The notes: a model not told the origin generated them from the sequence alone. A stretch of DNA of 64,000 bases from Desmodesmus armatus (GCA_007449985.2 VIIQ02000079.1:1-64000), one strand, 5' to 3'; counted from the stretch's first letter, positions 45,641 to 58,609 are shown. Numbers and translations are program-made.

Positions 45641-48238
45641 GACACTTTGTTGCGATGCAGCACGCCCTAGCCTAGGCCATAACACATCCCGTAAGCTGGA
45701 CCCAAAAACCCAAGCAACACCATGACCTGCAGCGCGGGCATGCCCCGCACAGTAACCTCAAAACCCTAAGTGTCACCCTCTTGACGTGACGTGCCCTCTT
45801 GACTGACGAAAGAGATTGAGATACGTCAAGCACTAGGCCCTGAAGTGACCGTTATATTGCCGTGAAGTGGCCGTATATTGCCAGAAGTGCATGTTTGCAA
45901 GCACACTTGAGGCAGTGTTGATTTGCTGCCGATGCTGTTGGTGATTTGCCTTGACGGCAGCCAGCAAACAAGTACAGGCCGAGGGTACTCCCCTCATGAA
46001 GGCAACTTGCCTCACCTGAGTGCAGGTGTTGCACTGGGTCTGCAGCTGCAGCAGCCAGGAACGATGAACAACACAAAAGGGCCAGCATGCGTGGCATGGG
46101 GCTGTGGCAACAGCAGCGCACAGCCTCTGCAGCTGTTGCAGGCGAGGCCAGTGCTCGAAGAGCATGCTACCAGCTTATGGAAGGCAGCATATGGGGGGAA
46201 GAAAATGTTTACGCGTAGACACACGCGCATGCAGTTATCAGCCTAGGCAGACAGTAAGGTCATGATGGCCTTACTTATGTGTGGAGTCGTGTTGTTTGGC
46301 TCATGAATTACTTGTTGCTTCGGCACACTGTGGCATACTCAACTTGCAGGCTGCGTGTATGATGGACGTATTGAGCACTCTGGTTGATTTTTTGCTGTTT
46401 GTTGTGACAGGGAGTGGCTGGCATGGGTGTGTGCGTGAGTAGCATAGATGTAAGGTGTCTCGGCTGCCATACAAGCATCATCTGTGGGCACTTCTGTCCA
46501 TTTACTGAAGGTTGGAATGCAGCAACCAACCAACATTGTGAGGATGTCACAGCTGCCACGTGATCCTGTCCAGACAGTAGGCTCTGCTTGATTGGGCCAA
46601 ACACATGTCACCAAACTGTCTGAAGTGTAGCCAGACGCCTTTTCAACAACAAAGTAACATAACGTCCATGCCATCCGCAGTTCAGGAACCTGTGTGGTAT
46701 TACTCTGTTGCTAATGGCCACAAAACACACCGAGGCAGCATACTACCACAGCGCCCTGCGGCAGATTATGTAAGCATGCAGCACTTGTACACCTGCAACC
46801 TGACAACACCGCACGATTGTCTACACGCTGTGTCTGACATATGTTTGCTCCCAAGCTCGTCAAAGCAAACCACAACACAATGCATTCCGAAGCCTCAGCA
46901 GCCTTCCTCGTAGCCATTGGCAAGCTGGCGGCCCTGCAAGCATGTGCGAACGGCCTCAGACAGCACCCTCCCTGTAGTGTAACAACTGTAACAGCTGCCA
47001 GCAGTGCACACCAGCAACACCATGACATATGTGTGATAATACACAGCACAGCCCTATGTGCAGCCCTGACACTTTTCCAGGGCATTTACAACTCCCTTGC
47101 ACAAAGTGTGACACACCAGTGGCGATGGGAGGCATGCACAGCCTGCCATGCCTGCTTTCTCCACCTGTCTACCGCAAACACCGTGTTGCAGTGCAACTGT
47201 GTGCTCTCCACCTGTCTGATAGACACCACAACATGCTTTCCACACAAAGGGGCCAGTCAGGGCAGCCTCTGTGATACTGATGTGCTGTCTGGGAGGACAG
47301 CACCCGTCAGTGCTGACTACCGCGGTTGAGCCGCACAGTTGACAACCACAAAGTACGTGTGAGATCCGCCACAACGTCGCTGGCAGTACCCAGTGCAAGG
47401 GTCCGCAGGTCGAATCTACATAACCTACAACACGGTGCAGGTGTGACAATACAACAGCATGTCCACAACAACGCTATGTCCACGCACACAGCACAGCAAC
47501 ACTACATAGCTCCTGTCACAAGGTAGCGCAAGCACCTTTAGGGATGCAGGACACAGCCGTTCACAACACAAAGTGGGCCGGCTGGCAGAAAGCGCAAGTC
47601 CACGCAACAACAGTGCCACAGAAAAGAAAGACACCTGCAAGCCATTGCAGCTGGGGACTCCCCAGCTGAGCTGTTACAGTGCTTGCTGCTGCAATGCAGT
47701 GCAACCGCCAACCAGTTGCTGCTGCAAACACTTCCAAGAGCAGCTCCCTGGGCTTTTAGCAGGTCTCTGTGTGTCCACTCTTCTTGCCACCGGTCTGAGA
47801 CTTCAGGCCACTGTAGGTGTGGCCACTCAGCCTTGTTCATCAAAGGGGTCTTCACTGCAGCCTTTCCTCGGCATACCTTGGGTGTCCACTGCAGCAACAG
47901 AGGGAGGGGCGACGTACAGTAGAGCACAAGGAGTGAGTGAGATTGAATGAGCACAGTGCGTGTGGGAAGGGTGTGACAACTGCACGGTTGAGTTGAGCAG
48001 CTGGTAGCGTGCTATGGCTTTGAGGCCAGGTGCTCAGCAGTTAGCAGCACATGTGTCACGTACATGACCCTTCCAGTCTCTGCACCACAACCAGCGCAGA
48101 GCTGGGCTGGTTGTTGGGCTTCAGTGCTACATGCATGCATGCCTGTGCATGAAGGGGCAGGCAGATGCCCATCACGTAGTCCCTGCATACACCCCTGCCC
48201 CCAACCTCACACACACCCCAAGCCCCAGCCATCAAAGC
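45641..48238. other. Intergenic 2.6 kb, no gene recognised
   Basis: Open frames here are short, Cys/His-rich in all phases and lack family resemblance or paired splice sites. No strong repeat was seen. Confidence 0.4.
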
Positions 48239-48241
48239 CAC

Positions 48242-51200
48242 TCACCCTTTGTAGTACTCCCCCTCCTCAGGGTAGTGCCCATCCACAAAGTAGACGTGGG
48301 AGACATCAGACACCACTGCGGCACCACTTGCGCTCACACTCGCAGCCACCACAGATGCCTTGCAGGGCTCGTAGGATCCAATGGTGTAGGTGGCCACGCC
48401 GTTGGCGTCGGTGGTCTTGACGGCTGGGGAGTTGGAGATCTGGCAGTCACCATCAGCAGAGAAGACGACGTTGGCGTTGGCCACAGGGGAACCGTTGGCA
48501 TCCTTGGCGATGGTTGTGAAGGTAGCAGGCTCCCCGCAGTTGCCGTGGGTCTTGTCAGGCAGGAGCTTGAGCTTTGCAGCAGAGCCGGTTCCTCCGGCCG
48601 CTGTGATCGTGACAATGGGCAGTGGTGTGAGGATTCCGAGTCCGAAGTCGGCGCCAGTCGCAGCCACAGTGACAGCTCCTGGGCCTGTGATCTTGAGGAA
48701 GGCGGTGCCTATGCCACCTGCGCCTGTAAATAACTGGATTGTACTTGGCGTGAATGAGGTTGTTTGCCGGGCACCTGGCTGACGCGGCCCAGCGGTGCCA
48801 TTGCCGGCTGCCTGCCGCTGGAGCCTACAACCACCCGCATCGCATCCACCATTGCAGTATGCTTCGCCACCAGGAGGCACACCTGCCGCAAGCCACTCAG
48901 CATTGCTAGTGACTGCGAGAGTAGCAAAACCGCACTCAAGGAGAGAGGGTTCGCGCCGACGCTGTCCAGTGCGCTTGGTGGGCTTCTTGGCGGCAGCTGG
49001 TGGAGTGACGAGGGACTTGGAACCACCCTTGGCAGAGAGGGCTGCCTGCTGGGCACCAGGGTTGCCCAAGGGCTTTGAGGGGCCCCTGGTTTGCGCGGAG
49101 CATTCGGCAGGTTCTTGTGGTTCGCCATTGGCTTGGGGGCAGCATGGGTCATTGGCACAACATGCGCCGTCGACGCCCTCGCACCTGTACAGGCATATCC
49201 CTGGGTTCGGTGAAGAGCTGTCTTCGGCACAACAGAAATTTTCAAGACTACAGACACAGTCCGCGTCATACCCTGTCGTCCTGACGGTCACCTCCACCAC
49301 ATCACCCACGGCAGCTTGGGTCTTGTTGGCTGACAGGGTGTACTGAACACACGCTGAGCCTTCACCACCCTTCATAAACATGTGCAGACCTGCACCAGCA
49401 CACAGCAAGCACAGGGCGGAAGGTCAGTGAGGTCATGCTCCTGGTGTAACCACAGCTGAGTCAGGAAATAAGAGGTTCACTCTCCTTGACAGCAATATTG
49501 CAAAAGGAGTTACACAGCCACTGTGCCAGACCAATGCACAGGTGGACATGGCCTGCGCCCACACCAGTACATCAAGCTGAGTTGCCAATCCTCCTGAGCA
49601 TGCCGAAGGATGGCGCAGTGTGACATTCAAGGCACACACAAAAATACATGTGATAAGCAGCGTTGGCACAGTGTCTAGACCTAACACAGGAGGGGTAGTC
49701 AGCTCTTGACTGTCTCCATCATGTAAGGGAGCAGTAGGGTCAAATCACACCCCAAATTGACCCCACCCACCTTCCACAGCAGCGTTGGGTGCTTGGAGGG
49801 CTTGCAGCAGGGCCTGTGCATCCACCTTGACCCCTGGGGCGGTGTCGAAGTGGTAGTGGGCCTCCTCAACATCCAAGGTCTGCTTGTCATGGGAGTCAAA
49901 CTCGCTGATGGTGTGGGGGTGGTGCACAACATCAAGCTCGAGGGAGATCTCATCAGCCTGCAGGCAGGAGGGAACGGGAGACATATGCCAGACACACGCG
50001 GATTTTTCAAGGTCATCAGGGCGAACTGCATGCTCTCATCATGGCATGCTGCGTGCGCTGTGCTATGTCATTGGTGTGTCCAGGACTGGGCCTGTCGCAA
50101 GAGAGGACAGGTCAGCGACAAAGCACCCCGCTGCCGTCGCTGTCCTGCCACCACTGCATGGAATTGTGATAAAATGCTTGAACAGGGCAGGAAGGGGTTC
50201 AAGGTCGTGACCGCTCACCCACCTGCTCATTGTAGGTCACGTCCATCACATCGGCGACAGCACCGGTAGACTGGCCGAAGGGCAGCAGCAGCACACTGCT
50301 GGGGGTCACCTCTGCCCATGATGACCGCAGACCCTTGGCCTCAGCCATCCTGATGGCGGTTGACAGGTCCAGCTTGACGGGGGCGTTGTCAGATGCAGCA
50401 GTGACAGCCATGAAGGCTCTTGGGAACAGGCGCTGGGCAGCAGGGCTCTCCTGGTTGACGGCGTTTACTTTACCAAACATGGCCGCCAAGTTCTGCAGCA
50501 AAACAGGGGGAAGGGGAGAAGCAGCAGCGGCGGGCAGGGCAAAGCATGTAAAATATGTAAAGCAGCAGCCAAGCCAGTGACACCACTACAGACCGCAGGG
50601 TGGGGAATTGCATGCAGGATGGTACGTGCATAGCTGTGCACGAGTAACCTGGTGGTTGAATGGTCTTGCAAGCAGATAAAGGGTGGTAAACGATGCAGGA
50701 ACAGCTGCACAGCATGACAGTTGAGCTCAGCATAGGCGCACGGACACTTGACCCGCCCATGCAACCTGGGCGCTGTTGACAAAGAGTCAGATTCCCTGCT
50801 CAAATATGCAGCATCAGGTCAGCTGCTGCAAATATCGGTGCGGGAAACAGGTCACAGCAGAGATGAAGCAACTCTGCAGCATCATGTGCTGCCACAGGTG
50901 CACTGCAAAGCAGTCCACAGCACTTCAGCCCCACCCTCACCTTCAGGGCTTGCCAGGTTCGGGATACGGAATGCAGCATGCCCGACGCAGGCCTGGGGTT
51001 GACAACCGGCATGAATGTGCTCACGGAACTGGGAGAGATCAGCTTGACGGTTAGAGCTGTCCTCTCAGGCCGGTTCAGGGAACGCGTGCTGAGCGATACT
51101 TGGGGATTAAGAGCATCAAAGTAGTATGTATTAAGGCTGGAGATTGCCTCGGCACCACCCAGTACTGGCGTCAGATTGTTGAGAGACTGTGCTTGCTGCG

Positions 51201-51270
51201 TGCGAGCGCCTGCTGCGCGCTGCAGAGCACATGTTGCTGCCACAACGAACAGAACAACGAACAGAAGAAC
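48242..51270 (-). CDS. Secreted Ig-like (Big_1-like) cysteine-rich protein, left paralogue of an inverted pair
   Basis: Reverse-strand exons: (1) from the palindrome centre, a hydrophobic signal-like core LLFVVLFVVAATCALQRAAG then QSLNNLTPVLGGAEAISSLN, to the donor near 50942; (2) about 50493-50223, NLAAMFGKVNAVNQESPAAQ through DVMDVTYNEQ; (3) about 49958-49772, ADEISLELDVVHHPHTISEF through ALQAPNAAVE; (4) 49390-48242, GLHMFMKGGEGSACVQYTLS, a Cys-rich block, KKPTKRTGQRR, and a C-terminal Ig-like domain (GSPVANANVVFSADGDCQIS, DANGVATYTIGSYEPC), ending YYKG. Splice phases agree. No ATG precedes the signal core in frame before sequence runs into the other gene's arm. Likely extracellular or wall-associated, an inference from the signal core, Cys content and domain. 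A GTGAGT after YYKG leaves room for one more small exon. Confidence 0.65.
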
Positions 51271-52828
51271 CTTGAGGCTTCTCCACGTTCTTCTGTTCGT
51301 TGTGGCAGCAACATGTGCTCTGCAGCGCGCAGCAGGCGCTCGCACGCAGCAAGCACAGTCTCTCAACAATCTGACGCCAGTACTGGGTGGTGCCGAGGCA
51401 ATCTCCAGCCTTAATACATACTACTTTGATGCTCTTAATCCCCAAGTATCGCTCAGCACGCGTTCCCTGAACCGGCCTGAGAGGACAGCTCTAACCGTCA
51501 AGCTGATCTCTCCCAGTTCCGTGAGCACATTCATGCCGGTTGTCAACCCCAGGCCTGCGTCGGGCATGCTGCATTCCGTATCCCGAACCTGGCAAGCCCT
51601 GAAGGTGAGGGTGGGGCTGAAGTGCTGTGGACTGCTTTGCAGTGCACCTGTGGCAGCACATGATGCTGCAGAGTTGCTTCATCTCTGCTGTGACCTGTTT
51701 CCCGCACCGATATTTGCAGCAGCTGACCTGATGCTGCATATTTGAGCAGGGAATCTGACTCTTTGTCAACAGCGCCCAGGTTGCATGGGCGGGTCAAGTG
51801 TCCGTGCGCCTATGCTGAGCTCAACTGTCATGCTGTGCAGCTGTTCCTGCATCGTTTACCACCCTTTATCTGCTTGCAAGACCATTCAACCACCAGGTTA
51901 CTCGTGCACAGCTATGCACGTACCATCCTGCATGCAATTCCCCACCCTGCGGTCTGTAGTGGTGTCACTGGCTTGGCTGCTGCTTTACATATTTTACATG
52001 CTTTGCCCTGCCCGCCGCTGCTGCTTCTCCCCTTCCCCCTGTTTTGCTGCAGAACTTGGCGGCCATGTTTGGTAAAGTAAACGCCGTCAACCAGGAGAGC
52101 CCTGCTGCCCAGCGCCTGTTCCCAAGAGCCTTCATGGCTGTCACTGCTGCATCTGACAACGCCCCCGTCAAGCTGGACCTGTCAACCGCCATCAGGATGG
52201 CTGAGGCCAAGGGTCTGCGGTCATCATGGGCAGAGGTGACCCCCAGCAGTGTGCTGCTGCTGCCCTTCGGCCAGTCTACCGGTGCTGTCGCCGATGTGAT
52301 GGACGTGACCTACAATGAGCAGGTGGGTGAGCGGTCACGACCTTGAACCCCTTCCTGCCCTGTTCAAGCATTTTATCACAATTCCATGCAGTGGTGGCAG
52401 GACAGCGACGGCAGCGGGGTGCTTTGTCGCTGACCTGTCCTCTCTTGCGACAGGCCCAGTCCTGGACACACCAATGACATAGCACAGCGCACGCAGCATG
52501 CCATGATGAGAGCATGCAGTTCGCCCTGATGACCTTGAAAAATCCGCGTGTGTCTGGCATATGTCTCCCGTTCCCTCCTGCCTGCAGGCTGATGAGATCT
52601 CCCTCGAGCTTGATGTTGTGCACCACCCCCACACCATCAGCGAGTTTGACTCCCATGACAAGCAGACCTTGGATGTTGAGGAGGCCCACTACCACTTCGA
52701 CACCGCCCCAGGGGTCAAGGTGGATGCACAGGCCCTGCTGCAAGCCCTCCAAGCACCCAACGCTGCTGTGGAAGGTGGGTGGGGTCAATTTGGGGTGTGA
52801 TTTGACCCTACTGCTCCCCTACATGATG
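49717..52828. repeat. Large palindrome: 1.5-kb apparently identical inverted arms, 36-bp centre
   Basis: Positions p and 102545-p are complementary throughout every stretch compared. Arms are 49727-51254 and 51291-52818 (1528 bp each). A single mismatch (49726/52819) and nine more matching bases follow before similarity ends abruptly inside an intron. The centre, 51255-51290, is asymmetric: the left side has an extra GAACAACGAACA-like 12-base slip repeat. Arms carry exons 1-3 and introns of both flanking genes. Identity was judged from matching translations on both strands and direct reading of several non-coding segments, not a base-by-base alignment. Confidence 0.9.
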
Positions 52829-54321
52829 TGAAGGAGACTGTCTCCTTGACGGTCAAGAGCTTGCAGTCTCTGTGTCAGGAGTGGACATGACAGCGGGCCG
52901 CTGCTGCTTGTCAGATGCAAGTGCCACATAGCAGAGGTGTTACACTGCGCCATCTATTGCCGATAGCATGGCATGCTTGGATGCATTGGCACTACCACTT
53001 CATGTACTGGTATGCATGCACTCCATGCCCTCCCTTGGAGTGGTGTCGCGCAGTGGCTATCACAGCGCACATGATTTATCTCTCCGAGAGAATGATTTCG
53101 CAACCCAGCTGCATTCAATGACACTGCGTGCACACTATGCCTCATTGACTTTCCACCCTGTGCTTGCTGTGTGGTGGTGTAGGTCTGCACTTGTTTGTCA
53201 AGGGTTCCCGATTCGGGGACCACCCTTCACCCTTTCCATGCACCCAGTTCTCCCTGTCAACCAACTTGGCGGCCAACGACGCACAAGCTGCCGTCGGGAG
53301 CGTGGTACAAGTGACGGTCACAGCGACGGGGTTCAACGCTGACTGCCTCTGTGAAGAGGTCGGCTGTTGCTCCCAGCAGCGCGGGTCTTCAACCAACCCG
53401 GGGCTGTGCGAGTATGGCTGTGATAATGAAGATTATATCTACTTTTGTTGTGGAAACGACGCTTGCTGCCTGGACGCCAATGGCGAAGAACAAGGAGAAT
53501 GTGGAGGAGGGGATGTGCCCATTGATGACCAGCAGGCAGCCCTCTCCGCCAAGGGTGGTTCCAAGTCCCGCGTCGCTCCACCAGCTGCCGCCAAGAAGCC
53601 CACCAAGCGCACTGGACAGCGTAGGGCCACTCCCGTGTCTGAGTTGCTGGCGTGCCTCCCAGTTGCACTTGCTCTCACTGGTAATGCTGAGTGGGTGGCG
53701 ACTGCAGTTTCCGACTGCACAAGCCTGGGGTTCCGTCAACAAGGCGCCCGGCAACCCTCCGGTGACACCACACAGGTGACTATACCCAATGGTGGCACTG
53801 CTTGGCTGAAGGTGACCGGCACAGGAGACATCAGCGTATCTGCTGTAGGTGTACGCGACTCCTTTATCAACTTTGACGACGTCAACATCAACGCAGACTA
53901 CCTCTCAGCCCCTGTCAGCATCACCGGAATCACCGCTGGTGCTGCTCCTGGCACTGTGACCCACCTCAAGCTGCACCCTGCCAAGAACCACAAGCACTGT
54001 GGCGACCCGGCAACCGTCCTCGCAACCGCCAAGGATGCCACCGGCGCCCCTGTGGCGAACGCCAAGGTCACTTTCTCTGCTGACGGTGACTGCCACATCC
54101 ACAACTCCCATGTGGAAAGGACCACTGATGCCAACGGCGTGGCCACCTACACCTTTGGATCTTACGAGCCCTGCAAGGCATCAGTGGTGGCTGCAAGTGT
54201 GGGCGCCGACGGAGTCCCCGTGCTGTCTGAAGTCTCCTATGTCTACTTTGAGGAGGATCACCCCCACTATGCAAAGGAGAGGGACTACTATGGAGACAAA
54301 GGGGAGTACTACAAAGGGTGA
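51276..54321 (+). CDS. Secreted Ig-like (Big_1-like) cysteine-rich protein, right paralogue of an inverted pair
   Basis: Exon 1 runs from the centre (LLHVLLFVVAATCALQRAAG) to the donor at 51604. Exon 2 is 52053-52322 and exon 3 about 52588-52774. Exon 4 is about 53183-54321: GLHLFVKGSRFGDHPSPF, FSLSTNLAANDAQAAVGSVV, Cys-rich block, KKPTKRTGQRR, NGGTAWLKVTGTGDISVSAV, then the Ig-like domain GAPVANAKVTFSADGDCHIH, DANGVATYTFGSYEPC. It ends with acidic/Tyr-rich repeats and YYKG. Exons 1-3 equal the left gene, while exon 4 is only about half identical in protein. A possible extra exon, GHPRYAEERLS, follows an acceptor near 54678 and would join in phase. No in-frame ATG is present upstream of the signal core. 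Confidence 0.65.
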
Positions 54322-55274
54322 GTGGCACTGGCGGCATGGGGGCAGGGCGGTTCTTAGTAGGGGGTGGATGCCTGGCTGCCGCTCCCAACCGGGTTCAGGG
54401 TTGGCGTACTTAGGGTGTGGCTGCCTGGCCGCCCCTCCCCACAGGGTTTGGGACTAATCGTTAGGAGTCCTCACATGTGTTCATGTTCTTGCTAAGCATT
54501 GCCTGTTAGCAGGGACATCTTGGGCGCATTGAAGAGCTGCACATATGTCAAGGTTTCAACACCAGTCCTCCAACCCTTAGCACTCCACCAGAAGTTGTAC
54601 AGTGTGACTGCCAGGCATGCGGCACCTTCATCCTTTTTTCTCACTCCTTCTGCACTGTACTTGCGCTGTTGCTGCAGTGGACACCCCCGGTATGCTGAGG
54701 AGCGTCTGTCCTGAAGCTTCGCATCATCTACAAGGCTGAGTGGTCACAGCGACAATGGCCACACTGACAATGGTCGCACCGGCAAGCAGGCACAGCGACA
54801 AAACCAGCAGGCTCACAAGCACATGCTCGACATTGTAGGATTTTTGATTGTGATGACTGCTTGACGTTTGCATGGTAGTGGGACGCTCTGCCACAGCTAC
54901 CTGACAGCACATTCTGTAACAGCAGTGCCCATTTGAAATGGCATGCTGGTGTATTACCTTGGCTTGTAGTGCTTCCTGCCGGCTGGCAGAGGTTTCAGCC
55001 AACACCCTGAGTTGTGGGTGATTGTATCCAGCGTTCCTGCCACCCAAGGCTGCTTAAGCAAGCTTGGAATTGCTCGTGGCGTTGAGTTGTTGTGCTGTGC
55101 TGCGGTGTGTGCGCACATAGCGGGTGCTGTGGACAAGTTGAACAACCACACCTGCGCCGTGTTGATGCTTGTGTGATTTGACCTGTGTACCCCTTCAATG
55201 GGTACAGCCAGCAACATTGCGAGGTTGATCCTGTGTGCACCGGGTGTATGTCACAACGGCACTGGCAGCTGCAG

Positions 55275-56215
55275 TCCTATGCGGTTGGCACATCATTGCA
55301 AGTGTCTGCCGTCACTGCTGTCACCGACCCCCTTGTGGGCTGCATCTTGTGTAGTACATGTATCACATTTATCACACAGACTGCAGCCACGTCTGCCTGT
55401 TATGAAGCCAGCTTGAGGGTCAAGGGACTGCATGCTGTCTCATGGCTGGCTGTGCCAAATTGCTGCCTTCCAGAGTGGGGTAGTTGAAGGCACCCTGTGC
55501 AAGATTTCAGGCTGCATGTGTGCAGGCTGCCGGTGTTTGAATATCACACGCATATCCTGGTGTTGCTGGTGTATGGTTGAGTTGTAACAGTTAGTGCTGC
55601 CCAGTACAGCCCATGTGAGCAGTTGTTGGCACATGCTTGCAGAGCAGGTGCCTGGCCAATGCCTCCCTACTGGGGCTAGGCCTTGTATTGGAATGCAGTT
55701 GCAACTTGTTTTATGTTGCCCGACAGGAGAGCATTTGCCGGACTCAAGCGCTCAGGACAGCTCAGTGTGTGGACCATCATACAGCATCTGCCACACCATC
55801 ATAAAGTTGTGTCATGCCTCATGTGTGGAGGCCCTGCATGCTTGCGCAACCTGATGTGACATGATGGTGGGCTGCCTTGAAGCTTGTGTATGGTGTGGCC
55901 CCTGTCCACATGGTAAATGACTGGACATACTCAGGTTGAGTTTGACTTGTGACTGTGGCTGTGTGCGTATCTGCTGCTTGCACACGCGGCTGGCAGAGGG
56001 TCATCAGGGCATGCATGACTATCCTAGCAAAAGTCACTCTAACAGTCACACAAGAGTCACTGAGCGCCTTGTAAAGGTTTCTCAGTCTGTAGCAAACTGT
56101 GTGTCACTCAGCAAAAACACTTGCAATGCAGTTGGCACATCGCTACAAGGAGGCCACCGTCACTGACCCCTTTGTGAAAAGCATCTTGTGTAGTACATCC
56201 ATCATACAGACATAA
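55275..56215 (+). repeat. Pair of ~90-bp dispersed repeats
   Basis: GCGGTTGGCACATCATTGCA through CATCTTGTGTAGTACATG and CACACAGACTGC (55280-55385) recurs as GCAGTTGGCACATCGCTACA through CATCTTGTGTAGTACATC and CATACAGACATAAG (56130-56215), with roughly 75-80 percent identity. Confidence 0.65.
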
Positions 56216-57284
56216 GCCCATAAACAACTCTACAGCGTGCCAGTGGCAGCTGCAGGCAACCAAAACACTTTGCTACAGCCTCCTTTGACCCCACTGTGTG
56301 AAGACATTGCACACACAACTCACACCCTTTGCTGCACGTGCAACTGCTGCCTGTCTGCCCACAAACATCGTACAGAACCAAACATAATGGTGGGGCGTTG
56401 TGTTGCAGGATGCTACGAGATAAAGAACAGAGCTACTACATTGCTGATGGTCACACTGCTGCAGCTCCCTGCTAGCCACTCATCATTTGATGTCCTGCAG
56501 GTAGTACTGCCGCAGGCTGCTGCTTGGCTCAATGTTACTGCATTGGCACTTCGTTGAGCACCTGCACAGAACCGAGCAGCAGCAGCAACAACACGGTGTT
56601 TGGAAGTTTGAAACAAAAGCAGCACGCCTGAATGCAGCAGACAAATGAATGCTTGCCAGCTACTCTGCTACAGCAACCCAGCGGTAACCCTGTCAACGGC
56701 ATCCACACTCCAAGCACATGCAAGGCACACCAAGCAAGTAAGAGAGGGACCTGACCTTGCGCGCCGAGTGTGAGGTTCCAACACTTGGCCATTGTGGCTG
56801 GGATATGTTTGTCACACCGGCAGGCATTGCTCAACAGTGTGGCTTGCTGTCCGGGCAATGATCTGATACAACAGCATGGCTTGCTTGCTGTTGACTGCCC
56901 AGCTGGTGCGGCAGACGCATTGCAAGAGGTTGGGCTCAGCTCAACCCATCCTGCGAAAGCTAACCTCAGCCCATCCTCATCATACGCTGCTCCCCTGGCC
57001 GCCTGTGCCCCACCAGCCACAGCACTGTGCCCTGACACCACACTGCCAGAAACTGCAGCACTGCCAGCACGCCGCCTCCCGCTGCTGCTGCTGCTGCTGT
57101 TGTTGGTGCTGGCAGCTGCACCACTGCTGCTGCTGCTGCTGGCAGCAAGGGCAGCTTGGGCTGCGTGAGTGCCTCTCAGCCACCACTTGACAGCCATACT
57201 TGCCGCAACCATCCTGAAGGCAGCACAGTAGGTACAAAGCAGCACGAAGGCAGCTGGTCAGCTGGAGAGTCCAAGAGTGGGTAT

Positions 57285-57365
57285 TTCTTTTTGGGGGGGG
57301 AGGTTGTTACAAGTAGATACTTTCACCGCAAAGCGGTACTCTCTACACTTGATCGACTGGGTAAG
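57285..57365 (+). pseudogene. Dispersed, inverted fragment of a HIR3 intron/exon border
   Basis: GGTTGTTACAAGTAGATA through GCGGTACTCTCTACACTTGA resembles the reverse complement of 35052-35115, where HIR3 has a G/C-run, GTTACAAG acceptor and the exon start LMNSRWAVLSTLDEVL. Even the preceding G-run is present. The copy is in opposite orientation, 22 kb away, and stops within the exon. Confidence 0.6.
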
Positions 57366-57499
57366 CCAAAAACGCACACCTGAACCGAGGGAACCTGCAA
57401 AGACACGTCAGACAAGACCAGCCCCCCCCCAAAAAAAACACAGACATGGCAACTGCCACACACACCGAGTATAGTATCGTGCTTTCAAGACTCAGTTGT

Positions 57500-57590
57500 A
57501 AATCTGCAGTCTACACATACCGTGCTGGTATTGTGCTGTGCTGACAACATACCGTGCTGGTATTGTGCTGTGCTGTGCTGACAACATGAT
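57500..57590. repeat. Two-copy tandem repeat (ATACCGTGCTGGTATTGTGC)
   Basis: A 38-bp unit ending GCTGACAAC is repeated with an extra GTGCT. Confidence 0.8.
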
Positions 57591-58009
57591 TCGATCTCTT
57601 ACATTGTTGCAGAAACACGATGCAGCTTATCACATGTCACTGCTACATTCTATAGAGACCTTCGTGCGGCAGGGGTGACATTGTGATGCATAGGGGTATC
57701 TTACAGGCGAGTTCCACAAGCGCTGCTTCAAATTGCACTGCTTGCAGTCTGTCAACAACTGCCAGTCCCTCTGCCCAACCACAAGGGGCTCCTCACCTCA
57801 AAACACATCGCGCAAGGCCCTCACACCCCATTATGGCAGGCTTTGACCATTGGGTTTGGAAGCCAGCAGCAGCAACGGCCACCCTGCAAGCACTGCTGGT
57901 GGCACCACGCTGTGCCCTTCTCTTGGCAGCGCATTAGACGGAAATGTGAGACCCCTGAAGCACAGCACAACAGACAAGCAGCAAGCAGAGCTGTCTAGCT
58001 TCAGCTGCA

Positions 58010-58115
58010 CGTGCATATGCATCACTAACTACTTCTTTTCGTTGACAGACACGGCACCTTCAGCCTCTGCGACCTTACTACAACAACAGACAAGCAGCAA
58101 GCAGAGCTGTAAAGC
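58010..58115 (+). pseudogene. Degraded copy of the unrecognised exon at 17.3 kb
   Basis: ATCACTAACTACTTCTTTTC, GTTGACAGACACGGCACC and TTCAGCCTCTGCGACCT match the reverse strand of 17330-17420 (ITNYFFSLADT, SASAIYH). The last part has degenerated into AGCAAGCAGAGCTG repeats, which also occur just upstream at 57975. Confidence 0.6.
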
Positions 58116-58609
58116 ATCGGAGCAACACGACCACACTGCACCATGCAGGTTGACAAGCCTCAAGTTGTTGACTGCTTGGAAAAGGAGACATGACGTCATG
58201 GTGATAGGTGATTTGCTTGATGTAGCATGCTGACGACAGCTATGGGTGCCACTCGCCTGCACACGCCCTCACTGCCAATTGCAGCCTTCAAATGCACAGC
58301 TGTACAGGAGCAGGTACAGAGACAGCCACAGAGGCTGCTACAGAGGCACATGACACATTGTCAAGGCCAGCCGCAAGCACTCCCTGTCGGCACCTATCGC
58401 TGGTAGCACGCACCTAATAATCATGCCGCCATGCCCTGTGGGTCGCCTGGCATCAATCAATGCTGTTTGGGCGCACCCTTGGGTGCCGCTGCCGCCGGCG
58501 CCACTGCTGCCGCCAGTGCTGACGGCTGCCGCCACTGCTGCCGCCACTCAGTGAGTCAGCAGGCTGCTGACGGCTGCCAGGCAGCAGTGCCGGCAGCAGC
58601 ATGCTAGTA

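Larger units (their letters stand above)
54322..58600. other. Intergenic 4.3 kb with dispersed repeats, no gene recognised
   Basis: Frames are short and unsupported. One reverse frame, 56535-57245 (236 codons, Ser/Ala-rich then Cys-rich, with CRCDKHIPATMAKCWNLTLG), is the longest. It could contain an exon but has no recognised family. Repeats are listed separately. Confidence 0.4.
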
